Shown one piece after another: positions 22,209 through 32,626 of a stretch of DNA of 64,000 nucleotides. The notes below the pieces were generated by a model. It did not search any database. It was not told the DNA's origin and worked only from the letters and a program-made list of their open reading frames with translations. Numbering within the stretch: position 1 is the first letter of the stretch; every line of letters begins with the position of its first letter. Location: NCBI RefSeq assembly GCF_042477335.2, contig NC_091248.1, positions 120,488,501-120,552,500 of the forward strand, written 5' to 3'. Both the position numbers and the translations under genes were made by a program. The stretch comes from Ovis canadensis. Lineage: Eukaryota > Chordata > Mammalia > Artiodactyla > Bovidae.

Positions 22209-22237
22209 TTAATGAAGAGCATTATGCTCTTCATTAA
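22209..22237. repeat. Perfect 14-bp inverted repeat with 1-bp centre
   Basis: Arms TTAATGAAGAGCAT (22209..22222) and ATGCTCTTCATTAA (22224..22237) are exact reverse complements around one T. It ends 15 bp before a reverse Bov-tA. The direct repeat GAGCATTATG also occurs at 22217 and 22241. Confidence 0.9.
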
Positions 22238-22252
22238 AGAGAGCATTATGGG

Positions 22253-22459
22253 TAGTGTTAGTCACCCACTTCTATCAAACTCTTTGTGACCTCATGGACT
22301 GTAGTCTGCCAGGTTTCTCTGTCCATGGGATTCTCCAGGCAAGAAAACTGGAGTGGGTTGCCATGCCCTTTTTCAGGCAATCTTCCCAACCCATAGATCA
22401 AACCCAGGCCTCCTGCATTGCAGGCAGATTCTTTACCATTTGAACGACCAGGGAAGCCC
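22253..22459 (-). mobile_element. Bov-tA SINE, reverse orientation
   Basis: Tail side GTTAGTCACCCACTTC, body GATTCTCCAGGCAAGAAAAC, head GACCAGGGAAGCCC. The flanks CATTATGGG and ATTTATGGG are a possible target-site duplication. Confidence 0.88.
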
Positions 22460-22664
22460 ATTTATGGGAAACCTATGGTTAATAAATCCTTTCTGCAGAT
22501 AGACTATGATAAGGTAAAGATGCATATTGTAATCTCTAGACCAAACACTAAAAGTAGCACAATGAGGGAAAAACAATTTTTTTAACAAATGGTGCTGGAA
22601 AAAAATGTATATCTTGTGGGAAAATAATGACTTTCAATTCTTATCTCAACCCATAAACCAAGAC

Positions 22665-23000
22665 TGGTACACACTAAGGTCCACAGGCCAAATAGGGCCT
22701 CTGTCTGTTTTTGTACAGCCCAGGAGCTAACAATGGTTTTTGCATTTTTAAATAGTTAAAAAAATATAAAGAATACTGTTTTGTGGCAGATGATGATTAT
22801 ATGAGATTCATATTTCAGTATCCATAAGTAAAGTTTTCTTGGAATAAAGCTAACCTCAATCTTCCGTGTATTGCTTCTGGCTGATTTTGCATAGCAATGG
22901 CAGAGTTGAGTACTTGTAGCAGAAACTTCATGGGGTCCACAGAACCAGACATATTTACTATCTGATTATTTATGGAAAAGGTTTGCTGATCCTTGCCGAA
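22665..23000 (-). mobile_element. Ancient hAT-like DNA transposon relic
   Basis: The stretch from CACAGGCCAAATAGGGCCTC through AGTTTTCTTGGAATAAAGC and ATGGCAGAGTTGAGTACTTG to GGTTTGCTGATCCTTGCC follows the order of a widespread mammalian non-autonomous DNA transposon ('GGTCGGCAAACT' type). The family name is not certain. Confidence 0.55.
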
Positions 23001-23182
23001 AGCAAAACTTAATATGAGATGGAGCAATATTCCCAAATGATCTTAAAGTGTCTGAACTATAAAGTTTCTGAAAGAAAAAAAGAGGATAAAAAAATGTTCT
23101 AATTTTTTGAAGCATTAAATTTTTCTTTATCAAAGTTTTAAAATTTGTATTCATCAAAAGATACTAAGGAAATTAGGTAATA
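23001..23182. other. AT-rich flank, no feature seen
   Basis: Nothing recognised. Confidence 0.4.
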
Positions 23183-23270
23183 TATGGATAGAGGAGCCTG
23201 GTGGGCTAAAATAGTCCATCGGGTTGCAAAGAGTCAGACACGACTGAGTGACTAAGCATAGCACAGATAG
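23183..23270 (+). mobile_element. BovA fragment
   Basis: 3' half of a BovA unit: GGATAGAGGAGCCTGGTGGG to CAGACACGACTGAGTGACTA. Confidence 0.85.
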
Positions 23271-23555
23271 ATGAGAAAGAGTACGTATTCATAATATAAA
23301 GAATTCCTACAAATCAATACTTAAAGTGACAAATTTAATTGAAAATTGTAAATCAATTTTTAAAAGATTTGAATAGGGTGTTCAGATAAGAGAAGATATA
23401 TAAGTAGGCAGTTTCCTCTTCAAGGAATTGATGGGCTTGTTTCCCTGGCTGCTTGGAAGATGTTTTGGTTGGTAGATTTCCACTGGCAGCCTCTCTTGGA
23501 ATGATATAGGATTAAAGAGAAAGCTTTATTCAAAGTCCCACCTCTTTTTGTGTTT

Positions 23556-23881
23556 GTGTGCACAGTCGCTCAGTCGTGACCAACTCTTTGCAACCCTGTG
23601 GACTGTAACCCACGAGGTTCCTCCGTCCACGGGCTTCTCCAGACAAGGATACTGGAGTGGGTTGCCATGCCCTCCTCCAGGGGATCTTCCTAACCCAGGT
23701 GCTGAACTCAGGTCTCCTGCATTGAAAGTGGATTCTTTACCATCTGAGCCACCAGGGAATCCCATGAATACTGGCGTGGGTAGCCTATTCCTTCTCCAGG
23801 GGATCTTCCCAACCTAGGAATCAAACCAGGGTCTCCTGCATTGCACGTGGATTCTTTACCAGCTGAGCTACCAGGGAAGCC
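23556..23881 (-). mobile_element. Bov-tA SINE plus a second partial unit, reverse orientation
   Basis: A complete reverse Bov-tA (23556..23763, head CCACCAGGGAATCCC) is directly followed by a second head-half (23764..23881, head TACCAGGGAAGCC). The arrangement is like the unit at 11163. Confidence 0.88.
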
Positions 23882-24100
23882 TAGCATCTAATGACTGGCC
23901 AGTATCCCCTTTCCTGGAATTAATGAGGTTTAGAATTTTTATTCTCTTTTGGAAAAGTGTTTGCTTCATGCCTCCCTCACTACCATGTGCAATGGGTGAG
24001 CCTGCGACAGATAAACAGCAAATCAGCACGACCTGTGCCTTGAGTATCCTGGCAGATTCTGATTCAGATCCTAGTTTAGATAGTACCAAGACTGCTTGGG

Positions 24101-24300
24101 CTTCCTGGGTGGCGCTAGTGGTAAAGAATCCACCTGCCAATGCAGGAGACACAAGAGATATGGGTTCGATCCCTGTATCTGGAAGATGCCCTGGAGGAGG
24201 TCATGGCAACCCACTCCAGTGTTCTTGCCTGGAGAATTTCATGGACAGCGGAGCCTAGTAGGCTAGAGTCCATGGGGTTGCAAAAGACACTACTGAGTGC
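24101..24300 (+). mobile_element. Bov-tA SINE
   Basis: Head GGCTTCCTGGGTGGCGCTAG, GGGTTCGATCCCTGTATCTG and GCAAAAGACACTACTGAGTG. Its head carries the GGTGGCGCTAGTGG motif. Confidence 0.9.
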
Positions 24301-24309
24301 ACGAACGTG

Positions 24310-24342
<33 letters not shown>
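24310..24342. repeat. (CA)n microsatellite
   Basis: An uninterrupted CA dinucleotide run adjoins the 3' end of the Bov-tA at 24101. Confidence 0.95.
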
Positions 24343-24344
<2 letters not shown>

Positions 24345-24810
24345 CTGCTTGAGCTTCTTCAATAACACTACTGCACAACGGGCCCCTTGAGGGCACTGTG
24401 GATCCACTGCGTGAGCCTCTGTTAGCAGCACCTGGGAGGGGCATGGAGAGAGCAGGAGAGGGAGGGGAGGGGGTGTCAAGTGAGACTCAGTCCTGGCTTG
24501 GTCCCTGAGTCAGGGAGGTCATTTGGTGAATCAGTTACTGCTGGCATTTAGAGAGCTGATTGTAATCTTCTCGCATTAACAGATATGCCGGTGTGTTTGT
24601 CACAGCAGGGAGCCATGAACTTCCCTTGGTGGGTAGTAAAGGCCTCTCTTCCTTGGAGGCTACATTTAGGACAGAGTGTGCTGGGGCTTCAGTGGGGCAG
24701 CCTGGATAATGCAAGCCAAATGTGAAAAAAAGGAGCACCTGCTCCAAGGGCAGTAGAGAGGCAGTGGGGGTGGCCCCTGGCCCAGCCCTGCACGGCGAGC
24801 TCTTCCCGCT

Positions 24811-25020
24811 CCCTGGGGGCTCCCCGGGGGCTCAAGGGTAAAGAATCCGCCTGCCAGTGCAGGAGTCACTGTCGATCCCTGGGTGGAGAAGCTCCCCTGG
24901 AGGAGGAAATGGCAACCCACTCCAGTATTCTTGCTTGGAGAATTCCATGGACAGAGGAGCCTGGCGAGCTATCGTCCACAGGGTCACAAAGAGTTGGACA
25001 CGACTGCACAACTTAGCACA
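24811..25020 (+). mobile_element. Bov-tA SINE
   Basis: Head CTCCCCGGGGGCTCAAGGG, GGAAATGGCAACCCACTCC, tail GACACGACTGCACAACTTAG. It lies about 115 bp upstream of the TRBV13P decamer. Confidence 0.88.
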
Positions 25021-25136
25021 GGGTGACAGGACAAAAGAGAACATTCCCAACCAGCTGAGCCTGATTAGTGGGAGGTTGGGGCATGGGGGTGGTGCAGAGT
25101 GCCTGCGGGAGCCCATAAGGACAGGGACATCTGAAG

Positions 25137-25148
25137 AGTAATGTCACA
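25137..25148 (+). promoter_or_regulatory. Decamer remnant of the TRBV13 pseudogene (AGTAATGTCACA)
   Basis: It lies about 124 bp upstream of the decayed TRBV13 leader, with two changes from AGTGATGTCACT. Confidence 0.55.
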
Positions 25149-25260
25149 GGTAAGCCCTCCAAAGAGAAAAGGAGGAAATCACACATCTGCTGTCTCACCC
25201 CCAGAGACCAGAGCCCCGAGTAGGGAGAAGCCCAGTCTCCTTCTGCCGGAGTTGACCAGG

Positions 25261-25672
25261 GTGCTCGGCTTCTTGGCTGTGTGCCCTGCTGTCTCCTAGG
25301 AGCAGAGGAGCTCTGAGTTTCCCTGGACCCCAAGGCTTTAACTGTTGCTGGAGTGTCTGCAGCTTCTGCCTCCTTCCTCCAGGGTTCAGTGGATGCTGGA
25401 GTCACCCAGTCCCAAGACACCTAGTCAGAGGCAATGGGGGAAGGCTGTTCTGGAATGCTGTCCCATCTCTGGACACAACAGTGTGTGCTGGTACCAGCAG
25501 GCCTTGTGGCAGGACCCCAGGCCCCTTAGTATTATGAAAAGGCACAGAGAGACAAAGGAAACATCACTGATTGCTTCTCAGCTCAACGATTCAGTGACCA
25601 TAGCTCTGAGCTGGATATGAGCTCCTTTGCAGTTGGGAGACTTGGCCTTGTACCTCTGTGCTCGCAGCTTAG
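25261..25672 (+). pseudogene. TRBV13: TRBV13 pseudogene
   Basis: This is a dead V-beta gene. The leader (about 25261..25306) has no ATG, an in-frame TAG and no GT donor (GGAGCAGAGGAG). The V exon begins about 25383. It reads SVDAGVTQSQ, then hits TAG at 25422..25424. In another frame come VLECCPISGHNSV and CWYQQALWQDPRPL, and in a third YYEKAQRDKGNITDCFSAQR followed by FSDHSSELDMSSF. A further shift gives LALYLCARSLA. At least three frameshifts are therefore needed. The CDR2/FR3 block matches human TRBV13 (YEKMQSDKG, FSDYHSELNMSSLE) better than TRBV5. Position after TRBV7b also fits 7-9 then 13. Confidence 0.88.
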
Positions 25673-25711
25673 CATAGCCCTGCACAGTCCCTGGCTTTCT
25701 GTACTCAAACC
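25673..25711 (+). other. 23-RSS remnant of the TRBV13 pseudogene
   Basis: Heptamer CATAGCC (mutated third base), 23-bp spacer, and nonamer ACTCAAACC (25703..25711). The mutated CAC trinucleotide should abolish cleavage. Confidence 0.75.
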
Positions 25712-25939
25712 TTCCTGTCCCAGCAGAAGATAAAGTGGGGAGAAGAAGGGGGCTCTTAACCAAGTCTGAGGGATGTTTCCATTTCTTTTCTAATATTCTC
25801 TCTGTCCTGCTAAGCTCAAGCCAAAGCACTCCTGAACATTCAGATTCCAGATTCACTGAATATTCTCACCCATTCCTAGCAAATGACAGGTGCTCCTCCT
25901 CTGTGCTAGAGTGGAGGAATCCACTATGTGTTTTAATGC
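25712..25939. other. 3' flank of TRBV13P
   Basis: No feature recognised. Confidence 0.4.
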
Positions 25940-26300
25940 AAGATAGTGGTGCTGGAGAAGACTTGAGAGTCCCTTGAACTGCAAGGAGATCAAACTAGTC
26001 AATCCGAAAGGAAATCAACCACGAATAGTCACAGGAAGGACTGATGCTAAAGCTGAACTCCAATATATTGGCCACCTGATGTGAAGAGCCAACTCACTGG
26101 AAAAGATCCTGCTGTTAGGAAACATTGAGGGCAGGAGCAGAAGGGGGCGGCAGAGGATGAGATGGTTCGATAGCATCACCAACTCAGTGGACATGGATTT
26201 GAGCAAACTCTGGGAGATAGTGGAGGATAGAGGATCTGGCATGCTGCAGTCCATGAAGTCACAGTGAGTCAGACATGATTTAGCAACTGAACAACAATAA
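25940..26300 (+). mobile_element. BovB 3' fragment
   Basis: GGTGCTGGAGAAGACTTGAG, GGAAGGACTGATGCTAAAGC and GACATGATTTAGCAACTGAA are BovB 3' blocks in + orientation. The copy is diverged. Confidence 0.87.
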
Positions 26301-27984
26301 ACATGGGTATGTCCACTCTCTCGATGAGAAAGGTCTCTGTAAACCATGGAATAAACAGCAAGCTGGAGATCATGGACTTTCCAAATATTTCCTATTTCAA
26401 AGTATCAGAGACAGGATCCAACCTACATCATCATGCTTCCAAAATCAATGTTCTGCTAAAATTCCATGAGGTTTCCTGGGCTCTGGTCAACAAGTTGTAG
26501 TAGAACACTGTCTCTTCCATCTGAAGACTGGCTGAGCTGTAGCATTTGGCCACACATCATGGTGTGGTTACTACAAGCTTACTACCCGTGAACTTCTAGG
26601 ACATTTGACTTCAAGCCAGATAATGTTTGTCCAGACATAATTCCTTATAGAATGAGGCATGATAGCCCCCAATACAGGAACTAGTGACTAGAGAGAGGGG
26701 AATTTCCAGTCTATCAGAGGATTCAGTAAAGGAAACAGAAACCCCCCAGGAATTTTCAGCAGAATGGAAGTGAATACAGGGAATGCATGGATGGGTCTGG
26801 AGAAGAAAGGGTCTCCAAAGGTTGTGGCTTGTTCTCAGGTGGACTGCTTTTGATCAGAAAATCTGAAATTGCTGCTTTTGCCCAGATCAGCCACTATAGA
26901 AGATAGCCAAGAGTCACAACTACTAAATGCATGGTGTTGCCACTTATAGATCACAGGCACAAGTTTATTAATCAATGCAGACTGCTTTTAGCCTGGTGAA
27001 GTTATAGAAAATTCTTTTATTTATCCTTCATTTTCCCTGTGCCATGTACATTATTTCAATTAGCTTTCTTAAGAGCCACGTAGATAGAGCAATATATCCA
27101 CATTAATATGAAAAAAACTGACTCCTAAAGAGTTTAGTTAATTTGCTAAAGCAGGCACAGCTAACAAATAACAACTGGGACTCAAACCCATCCATGGTTT
27201 TGATCCACTTCTGTGTTTTGGTAGTGGGAGACATCACCAGCATCGAACCACTGACCCAAGTCTCGTTCAGAAACACTAAATCTGACGCAAGTTATCTTCA
27301 CAACATCTTTCACATGGGAGGCTAAAAGGACAAGAGTTCTGACTTCAGAGACCTTGGTCTGTTCTGCTGTTGACTATTCTGACCTGCCTTGAGCTGGTGA
27401 CTTGGAGAGGTTTGGCTGAGTTTTCCCATTTGTAAACTGAAGCCAGTGATACATGACTTGCAGAGATTTTATGCAAGAAAATGAAACAGATTGCCTAATG
27501 CAAAGTACAGGCTTAAGAAACCCTAGTTCTCTGTTAACTCTGACAAATCTCTGGCCTAGCACAATTACTGACTGTGCCCAATTCTAGGATCAAAGACAAG
27601 GACGGATTACTCTTGTCTGAGTCACCTGTGTTCCAGACACAAAGTCATTTGCAATGCAAATACAGTTGCCTGATCATTTATTATGTGAAACTGGCTACAA
27701 AGACTTGCCTCTTGAGCAAAAATGAAAAGGGAATCCAGCACAGCCTTTCCTGTTTGATATTAAGTCTGATATGCAAGAAGGTGTGGTGCTTCCAGAAAAT
27801 TCCAGTTTCCAAGCTGTTAGCAGTTATGCACAAGATCTGCTAGAAGAAGGGACAGTTCTTTCACCTGAAGAGCGGCCACCATGGAGCTTCTAGGGTTTTC
27901 CATCACATCCTCATCCCACTCTGATTTCAGCCTCAACTGCAGTGAAGGTTACATGCAAGTCTGCATCCATTTGCTCCAAGCTAT
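26301..27984. other. Intergenic with two MIR-like fragments, no gene
   Basis: MIR-like sequence occurs at about 27020..27215 (AACTGGGACTCAAACCC end) and 27330..27530 (GAGTTTTCCCATTTGTAAAC core). The rest is unassigned, and no V landmark is seen. Confidence 0.5.
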
Positions 27985-28596
27985 GAGAGACTTTATTTGG
28001 GGGGGGGGCTCCAAAATCACGGCAGATGGTGACTGCAGCCATGAAATTAAAAGACGCTTGCTCCTTAGAAGAAAAGTTATGACCAACCTAGACAGCATAT
28101 TAAAAAGCAGAGACATTACTTTGCCAACAAAGGGTTCAGCTAGTCAAGGCTGTGATTTTTCCACAAGTCATGTATAGATCTGAGAGTTGGACTATAAAGA
28201 AAGCTGAGCATGAAAGAATTGATGCTTTTGAACTGTGGTGTTGGAGAAGACTCCTGAGAGTCCCTTGGACTGCAAGGAGATCCAACCAGTCCATCCTAAA
28301 GGAGATCAGTGCTGGGTGTTCATTGGAAGGACTGATGTTGAAGCTGAAACTCTGATACTTTGGCCACCCGTTGTGAAGAGCTGACTCACTGGAAAAGACC
28401 TTGATGCTGGGAAAGATTGAAGGCAGGAAGAGAAGGGGACGATAGAGGTTGAGATGGCTGGATGGCATCACGACTCAATGGACGTGAGTTTGGGTAAACT
28501 CTGGAAGTTGGTGATGGACAGGGGAGCCCGGCATGCTGCCATCCATGGGGTTGCAAAGAGTCGGACATGACTGACCGACTGAAGTGAACTGAACTA
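27985..28596 (+). mobile_element. BovB LINE 3' end
   Basis: CTTTATTTGGGG, CTCCAAAATCACGGCAGATG, GCAGAGACATTACTTTGCC and GGAGATCCAACCAGTCCATC run in order to the GAAGTGAACTGAAC tail. It is 5'-truncated, about 0.6 kb. Confidence 0.93.
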
Positions 28597-30727
28597 AGCA
28601 GTCTCCTTCCATGCATGCTGGGAGTCCCTCCCTCTGCTTTCTGCCCCAGGGTTTTCTGTGTTGTCCTAGGAGGCCCCGCGGCCTGTACCCAGAGCAGGCA
28701 GAGCTGTAGGGGTGCTAATGCTCCTGATGGGACTGAAGCCAAGGGACACAACTCTAGTGTTTCCATCAGGGATAGTCTAGGGAGGCATTCCCTGTGCCTC
28801 TTGGGAGGTCCTAATGGAATCCATCTTCTGTTGCCCAGCACAACCTCAGTATGGTGCCTTATCCTGGTTTTCTCCTTCCATTCTTCATTCTGCCTGCTCT
28901 CTGACAGGGATGGGATGACGTCATCAAGGGAGGCTTCTCCTTGGAAGAGACCGCCATTTTCCTTTTCTTCATACTGCCGTTCAGTCATTCAAAGTCTTAT
29001 GGTAGCCTATATGAATGAATCTTTCCTCATTCATTTTGGTTGATTTTGAATTCCTAACAGACTCACATAGTCTCTGCTCTCTTAAAGCTCTGAACCTATT
29101 TGCAACTAGAATTACATTTACAAAAGTAGAGTTGGCTTGAACTCAGGTAGTCTTTTTTTTTTTCAGTCATTCAACAAACACTTGTTGAATGCAGAGTAGA
29201 TCCAGGTTTTGCAAGACCTAAATCTTATATAAAGAATGGAAATATTTTTAAAGCCCTTGATTCTGTGCAAATGAGAAGGCCTGAAGCTATTTTATTCGTC
29301 ACTGACTTCATGGTTGATCTACTATTTACCACTCGCCTTGTGTAGGTTCTGTTCCATACTGTTCTAGATGCCTGGAAACACCAGTACAAAAAACAAACAA
29401 AAAAAAAGCCCAAACCCCCAAAGAGACAAAGCTTCTAGATGAGGTGTATGTTTTCAGCAATACCAAAGTTGAAACTCAGTTATTGATGTAAAAATAAAAA
29501 GGAAAGTTTCTGGCAAATACTCATCTCCCTAAAAAAGTCAGAATGTTGTTGAAAATACTAATATTAGAGGTAGTTAACACCTTATTGTGAGAACAATCCT
29601 CAGCTTTTAAGAATCCCATGCATTCTACCTCAAAGAATGTGAGTCTCAGCTGAAACCCTCCCTTTTTGGCACTAAATAGCCATAGGAAGTAGGCTGCTTT
29701 GCTGTGAGGCTCTTGGTCCCTGGGACCAAGTGGGTCCTGGGAAGAGATGGGAAAATTCTTTCTCAAGTTTGCCAGGCCCCAGTCACAAGCTTTTCCATGC
29801 TGTTCTATATCACCCTCCTCCTTGTCTGATTTTGGATTCCATATCCTTCCTGACTGTGGTGTGATCATAGGGATTCCCCATCCAGATACCACCAAGATAG
29901 GTGATCACAGAAATAGGGAAGCCATCCAAGCACACATCCACGACCTATATATGACTTAAAGTAAGCACTGATACTGTCTAGCTGTAAGTTTTGCACTATA
30001 GCCAATTTACGATTCAATCAATACGCTCTCATTTGGTGGATATAACGCCTGCCACAAGGAGACAGAACATTTCCCTGTGGCCCTGGAGGCATCAGGTATG
30101 TGTACATCTGGGTGAGTATTTTATCCACATTGCTAACAAGCCTCATTCCTTTTTCACAAAAAACACAGTCATGGAAGTGAGTGATCTAGCTCTCCATGGC
30201 CTCCTCTGGAACTAAGGGAGGACTCTTACCCCTCAAGGATACAGAGACCTGAGCATGGATGGTGGGGCTCCCATCATAAATAGTTCTTGAAATTCCCATG
30301 ACTTTGACCTTGAGACTGAAAACATTCTGGAAATGAAGTAGCTCTTTTTCAATGGAAAGATCTCTGTTGGCTGATAGTCAAGTATCCAGAGTTTAGGCCA
30401 AAAAAAAAAGAAAAGAAAAAGAACTAGTACAATTTTGAGCACAGAAGTCACAAAAGTGCCAGGACTGCCAAGAGAATATTTCTTAGTCCATAGAAGTATG
30501 AAAAATTTTTAACAGTGTCCAAATAAGGAATATTATCATTATGCAGAGAGGAAAAAAATTCCTTACTGAAAGGTGGAGGGAAAGCTCATAGATCTAAGAT
30601 TTCTTTTTAAAGCAGACTTACTAATTCTTCCTGTTCTGAGCTGTTCAGCTTTATATAGATTATTGACTTGCTCCTGTGGGATGGTCTGTGACTGCTGAGC
30701 TTTGCAGCTCACGCATGTGTCAAGGAC
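28597..30727. other. Intergenic, no gene seen
   Basis: A 200-codon antisense open frame (28386..28988) is partly BovB and shows no recognised domain. A poly-T run lies at 29152..29163 and A-rich runs near 29390 and 30400. No V relic. Confidence 0.45.
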
Positions 30728-30739
30728 AGTGACATCATC
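30728..30739 (+). promoter_or_regulatory. Decamer-like element of the TRBV10 pseudogene, displaced (AGTGACATCATC)
   Basis: It now lies 218 bp upstream of the leader ATG. Removing the SINE at 30763..30895 (133 bp with one duplication) returns it to about 85 bp, the usual distance. Confidence 0.65.
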
Positions 30740-30762
30740 AAGTTACTGAGAGCCCAAGTTCT

Positions 30763-30883
30763 TTTTTTTTTTGGTGGTGTCACATATCTCTTGGGACCTT
30801 AGTTCCCCGACCAGGAATTGAAATTGGCTCCTGGCAGTGAAAGCGCCAAGTCCTAACCACTGGACCTCCAGGGAATTCCCAAG
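30763..30883 (-). mobile_element. CHR-type SINE in the TRBV10P promoter, reverse orientation
   Basis: Poly-T at the left (tail) side, AGTTCCCCGACCAGGAATTG inside and CCTCCAGGGAATTCCC at the head. Target-site duplications AGCCCAAGTTCT (30751..30762) and AGCTCAAGTTCT (30884..30895) differ at one base. Confidence 0.88.
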
Positions 30884-30945
30884 AGCTCAAGTTCTGTTTC
30901 CCTGAAACAGAGCTGGATGCTACGAGTCTCTGTCCTGGGCCAGAA

Positions 30946-31377
30946 ATGGTCATCAGGCACTCCTCCTGTGTGACTTTTCATCTCCTGTGGGCTAGTAAGT
31001 ACAGGTGGGGTCTCTCCCTGGAATTCTCAAGACCTCACTACAAGCCTCCTTTTTGGGATAATGACATCAGCTCTGTCTCTCACAGGACCTGTGGAGGCCG
31101 GGATAGATAAGATACAAGATATGAGGTCACAGTGACAGGAGAGGTAATGACTCTGGAATGTCACCAGACTGATAACCATGACTGTATGTACTGGTACCAA
31201 CCAGACCCGGGACACGGGCTGAGGCTGATCCATTACACCTATGATGCTGGCAACACTGAGAAAGTTGAAATTTCCAACGGGTACAGCATCTCGAGTTCGA
31301 ATACAGAGGATTTCTACCTGACCCCGGAGTCTGATCCCCTCCCACACATCCGTGTACTCCTGTACCAGCACTAACTC
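30946..31377 (+). pseudogene. TRBV10: TRBV10 pseudogene
   Basis: The leader exon (30946..30994, MVIRHSSCVTFHLLWA) is still open and has a good GTAAGT donor. The V exon starts at 31086. In the leader frame it reads PVEAGIDKIQDMRSQ and stops at TGA 31133..31135, because one base is missing near 31114. The next frame then reads VTVTGEVMTLE, Cys, [25 protein letters not shown], and GYSISSSNTEDFYLTPES. A second shift near 31338 puts the end out of frame; the correct frame would give VYSC with TSTN. FR2 has Pro for Gln (WYQPD). [15 protein letters not shown] and S.TEDF match human TRBV10. At least two frameshifts make it non-functional. Confidence 0.9.
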
Positions 31378-31416
31378 CACAGCGCTGCATGGCCACTGCC
31401 TCTCCGCACAGAAAGG
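31378..31416 (+). other. 23-RSS of the TRBV10 pseudogene
   Basis: Heptamer CACAGCG (31378..31384), 23-bp spacer, nonamer ACAGAAAGG (31408..31416). The RSS is better kept than the gene. Confidence 0.78.
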
Positions 31417-32066
31417 GTGGTTAGAAAGACTGAGGGTTTACTGCATGTGTGAGGTCTGGCTCAAACCCCTGGAAGTCCCTGTCTCCATCAAAGTCACGGA
31501 GCTCTTGCCAGCCTGGGGGCTTGACTGCAGTGGGCAGTGTGACCCTCAGTGCTGAAGTCTGCCCCATGCCAGTCTCAGACTGCAGGTCACCCCAACACCT
31601 TCGCTGGCTGGTCCTCTCTGCTGAAGCCCCTCTGCTTGCAGAAAGGAAAATGCATCTTTAGTTGAGATGCATGAAGAGCCTCTTGATAATCTCAGAGTCC
31701 CACCTTCTTCTCCCGGCTATAGGCTTTGCAACTTCTTCATCTACCGCTTACCCTTCACCTTACAAGTCAGAAACCTTCACTCACATGGTCTCTGCTCCCG
31801 ACTGCCTTTCTTTAGGGCAGTAGTCCTACAGATTCCTATAATGTTTGCCTTCCTTCTATCCCTCGCCATCATTCTGCATGAGTTTCCCCTGACTCTTCCT
31901 GCTCCAGCCGTAAACATCCACATTTAGTTATTTCCTCCTCTGGGTCATGTTCCTTGTCGCTGTAGAATCTTTTCTATAGACTATTTCTTCTGCACTAAAC
32001 ATATATCCCTCCTTCTTATTTCTAGATCTCTGCTTCATTCTTTACATGAAAATCTATTTCAGGTAT
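31417..32066. other. 3' flank of TRBV10P, no gene seen
   Basis: Pyrimidine-rich from about 31690. Nothing recognised. Confidence 0.45.
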
Positions 32067-32196
32067 TTGTGCCTGCTTAGTCACTCGGTCGTGTCCGACT
32101 CTTTGCAACCCTTTGGACTGTAGCCCACCAGACTCCTCTGTTCATGGGATTTTTCAGGCAAGAATACTAGAGTGGGTTGCCATTTCCTCCCCCAGT
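32067..32196 (-). mobile_element. BovA SINE, reverse orientation
   Basis: GTGCCTGCTTAGTCACTCGG at the tail side to GGTTGCCATTTCCTCCCCC. Confidence 0.87.
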
Positions 32197-32329
32197 ATAC
32201 CTAATTGTAATTGTGAAGAGCAAATTTAAATTTTACTAGGAGAAATGAAGCAAAAATATTTGGGGGCGTTCATCTGAGAAAGGATTTTTTTTTTTTTTTT
32301 TAGAGAAACACAAAAGAACACAAACTACC

Positions 32330-32626
32330 TGAACTTTCTAGGTGGTCCAGTGGTTAAGAACCAGCCTGCCAATGCAGAGGACGTGGGTTTGACCCCTGGG
32401 TTGGGAAGATTCCACACGTCATGGGGCAATTAAGCCCATGCACCACAGCTGCTGAGTCTGTACGCTAGAGCCTGTGGACCACAAGAGAAGCCCCTGGGCT
32501 GAGAATCCCATGCGCCGCAATGAGAGAGGAGCCCCTCTATCTGGAACCAGAGGGAACCCACGTGCACCAATGAAGAACCAGCACAGCCAAAAATAAATAA
32601 ATAAAAATAAAAGCCAAAAAAAAAAG
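32330..32626 (+). mobile_element. CHR-type tRNA-derived SINE
   Basis: Head GGTGGTCCAGTGGTTAAGAA, GGGTTTGACCCCTGGGTTGG, CGCA-rich body, and tail GCCAAAAATAAATAAATAAA. Flanks ACACAAACT on both sides are a likely target-site duplication. Confidence 0.85.

Noticed and set aside
28386..28988. 200-codon antisense open frame
   Set aside because: Its C-terminal part is reverse BovB sequence and the rest shows no recognised domain or conserved motif.
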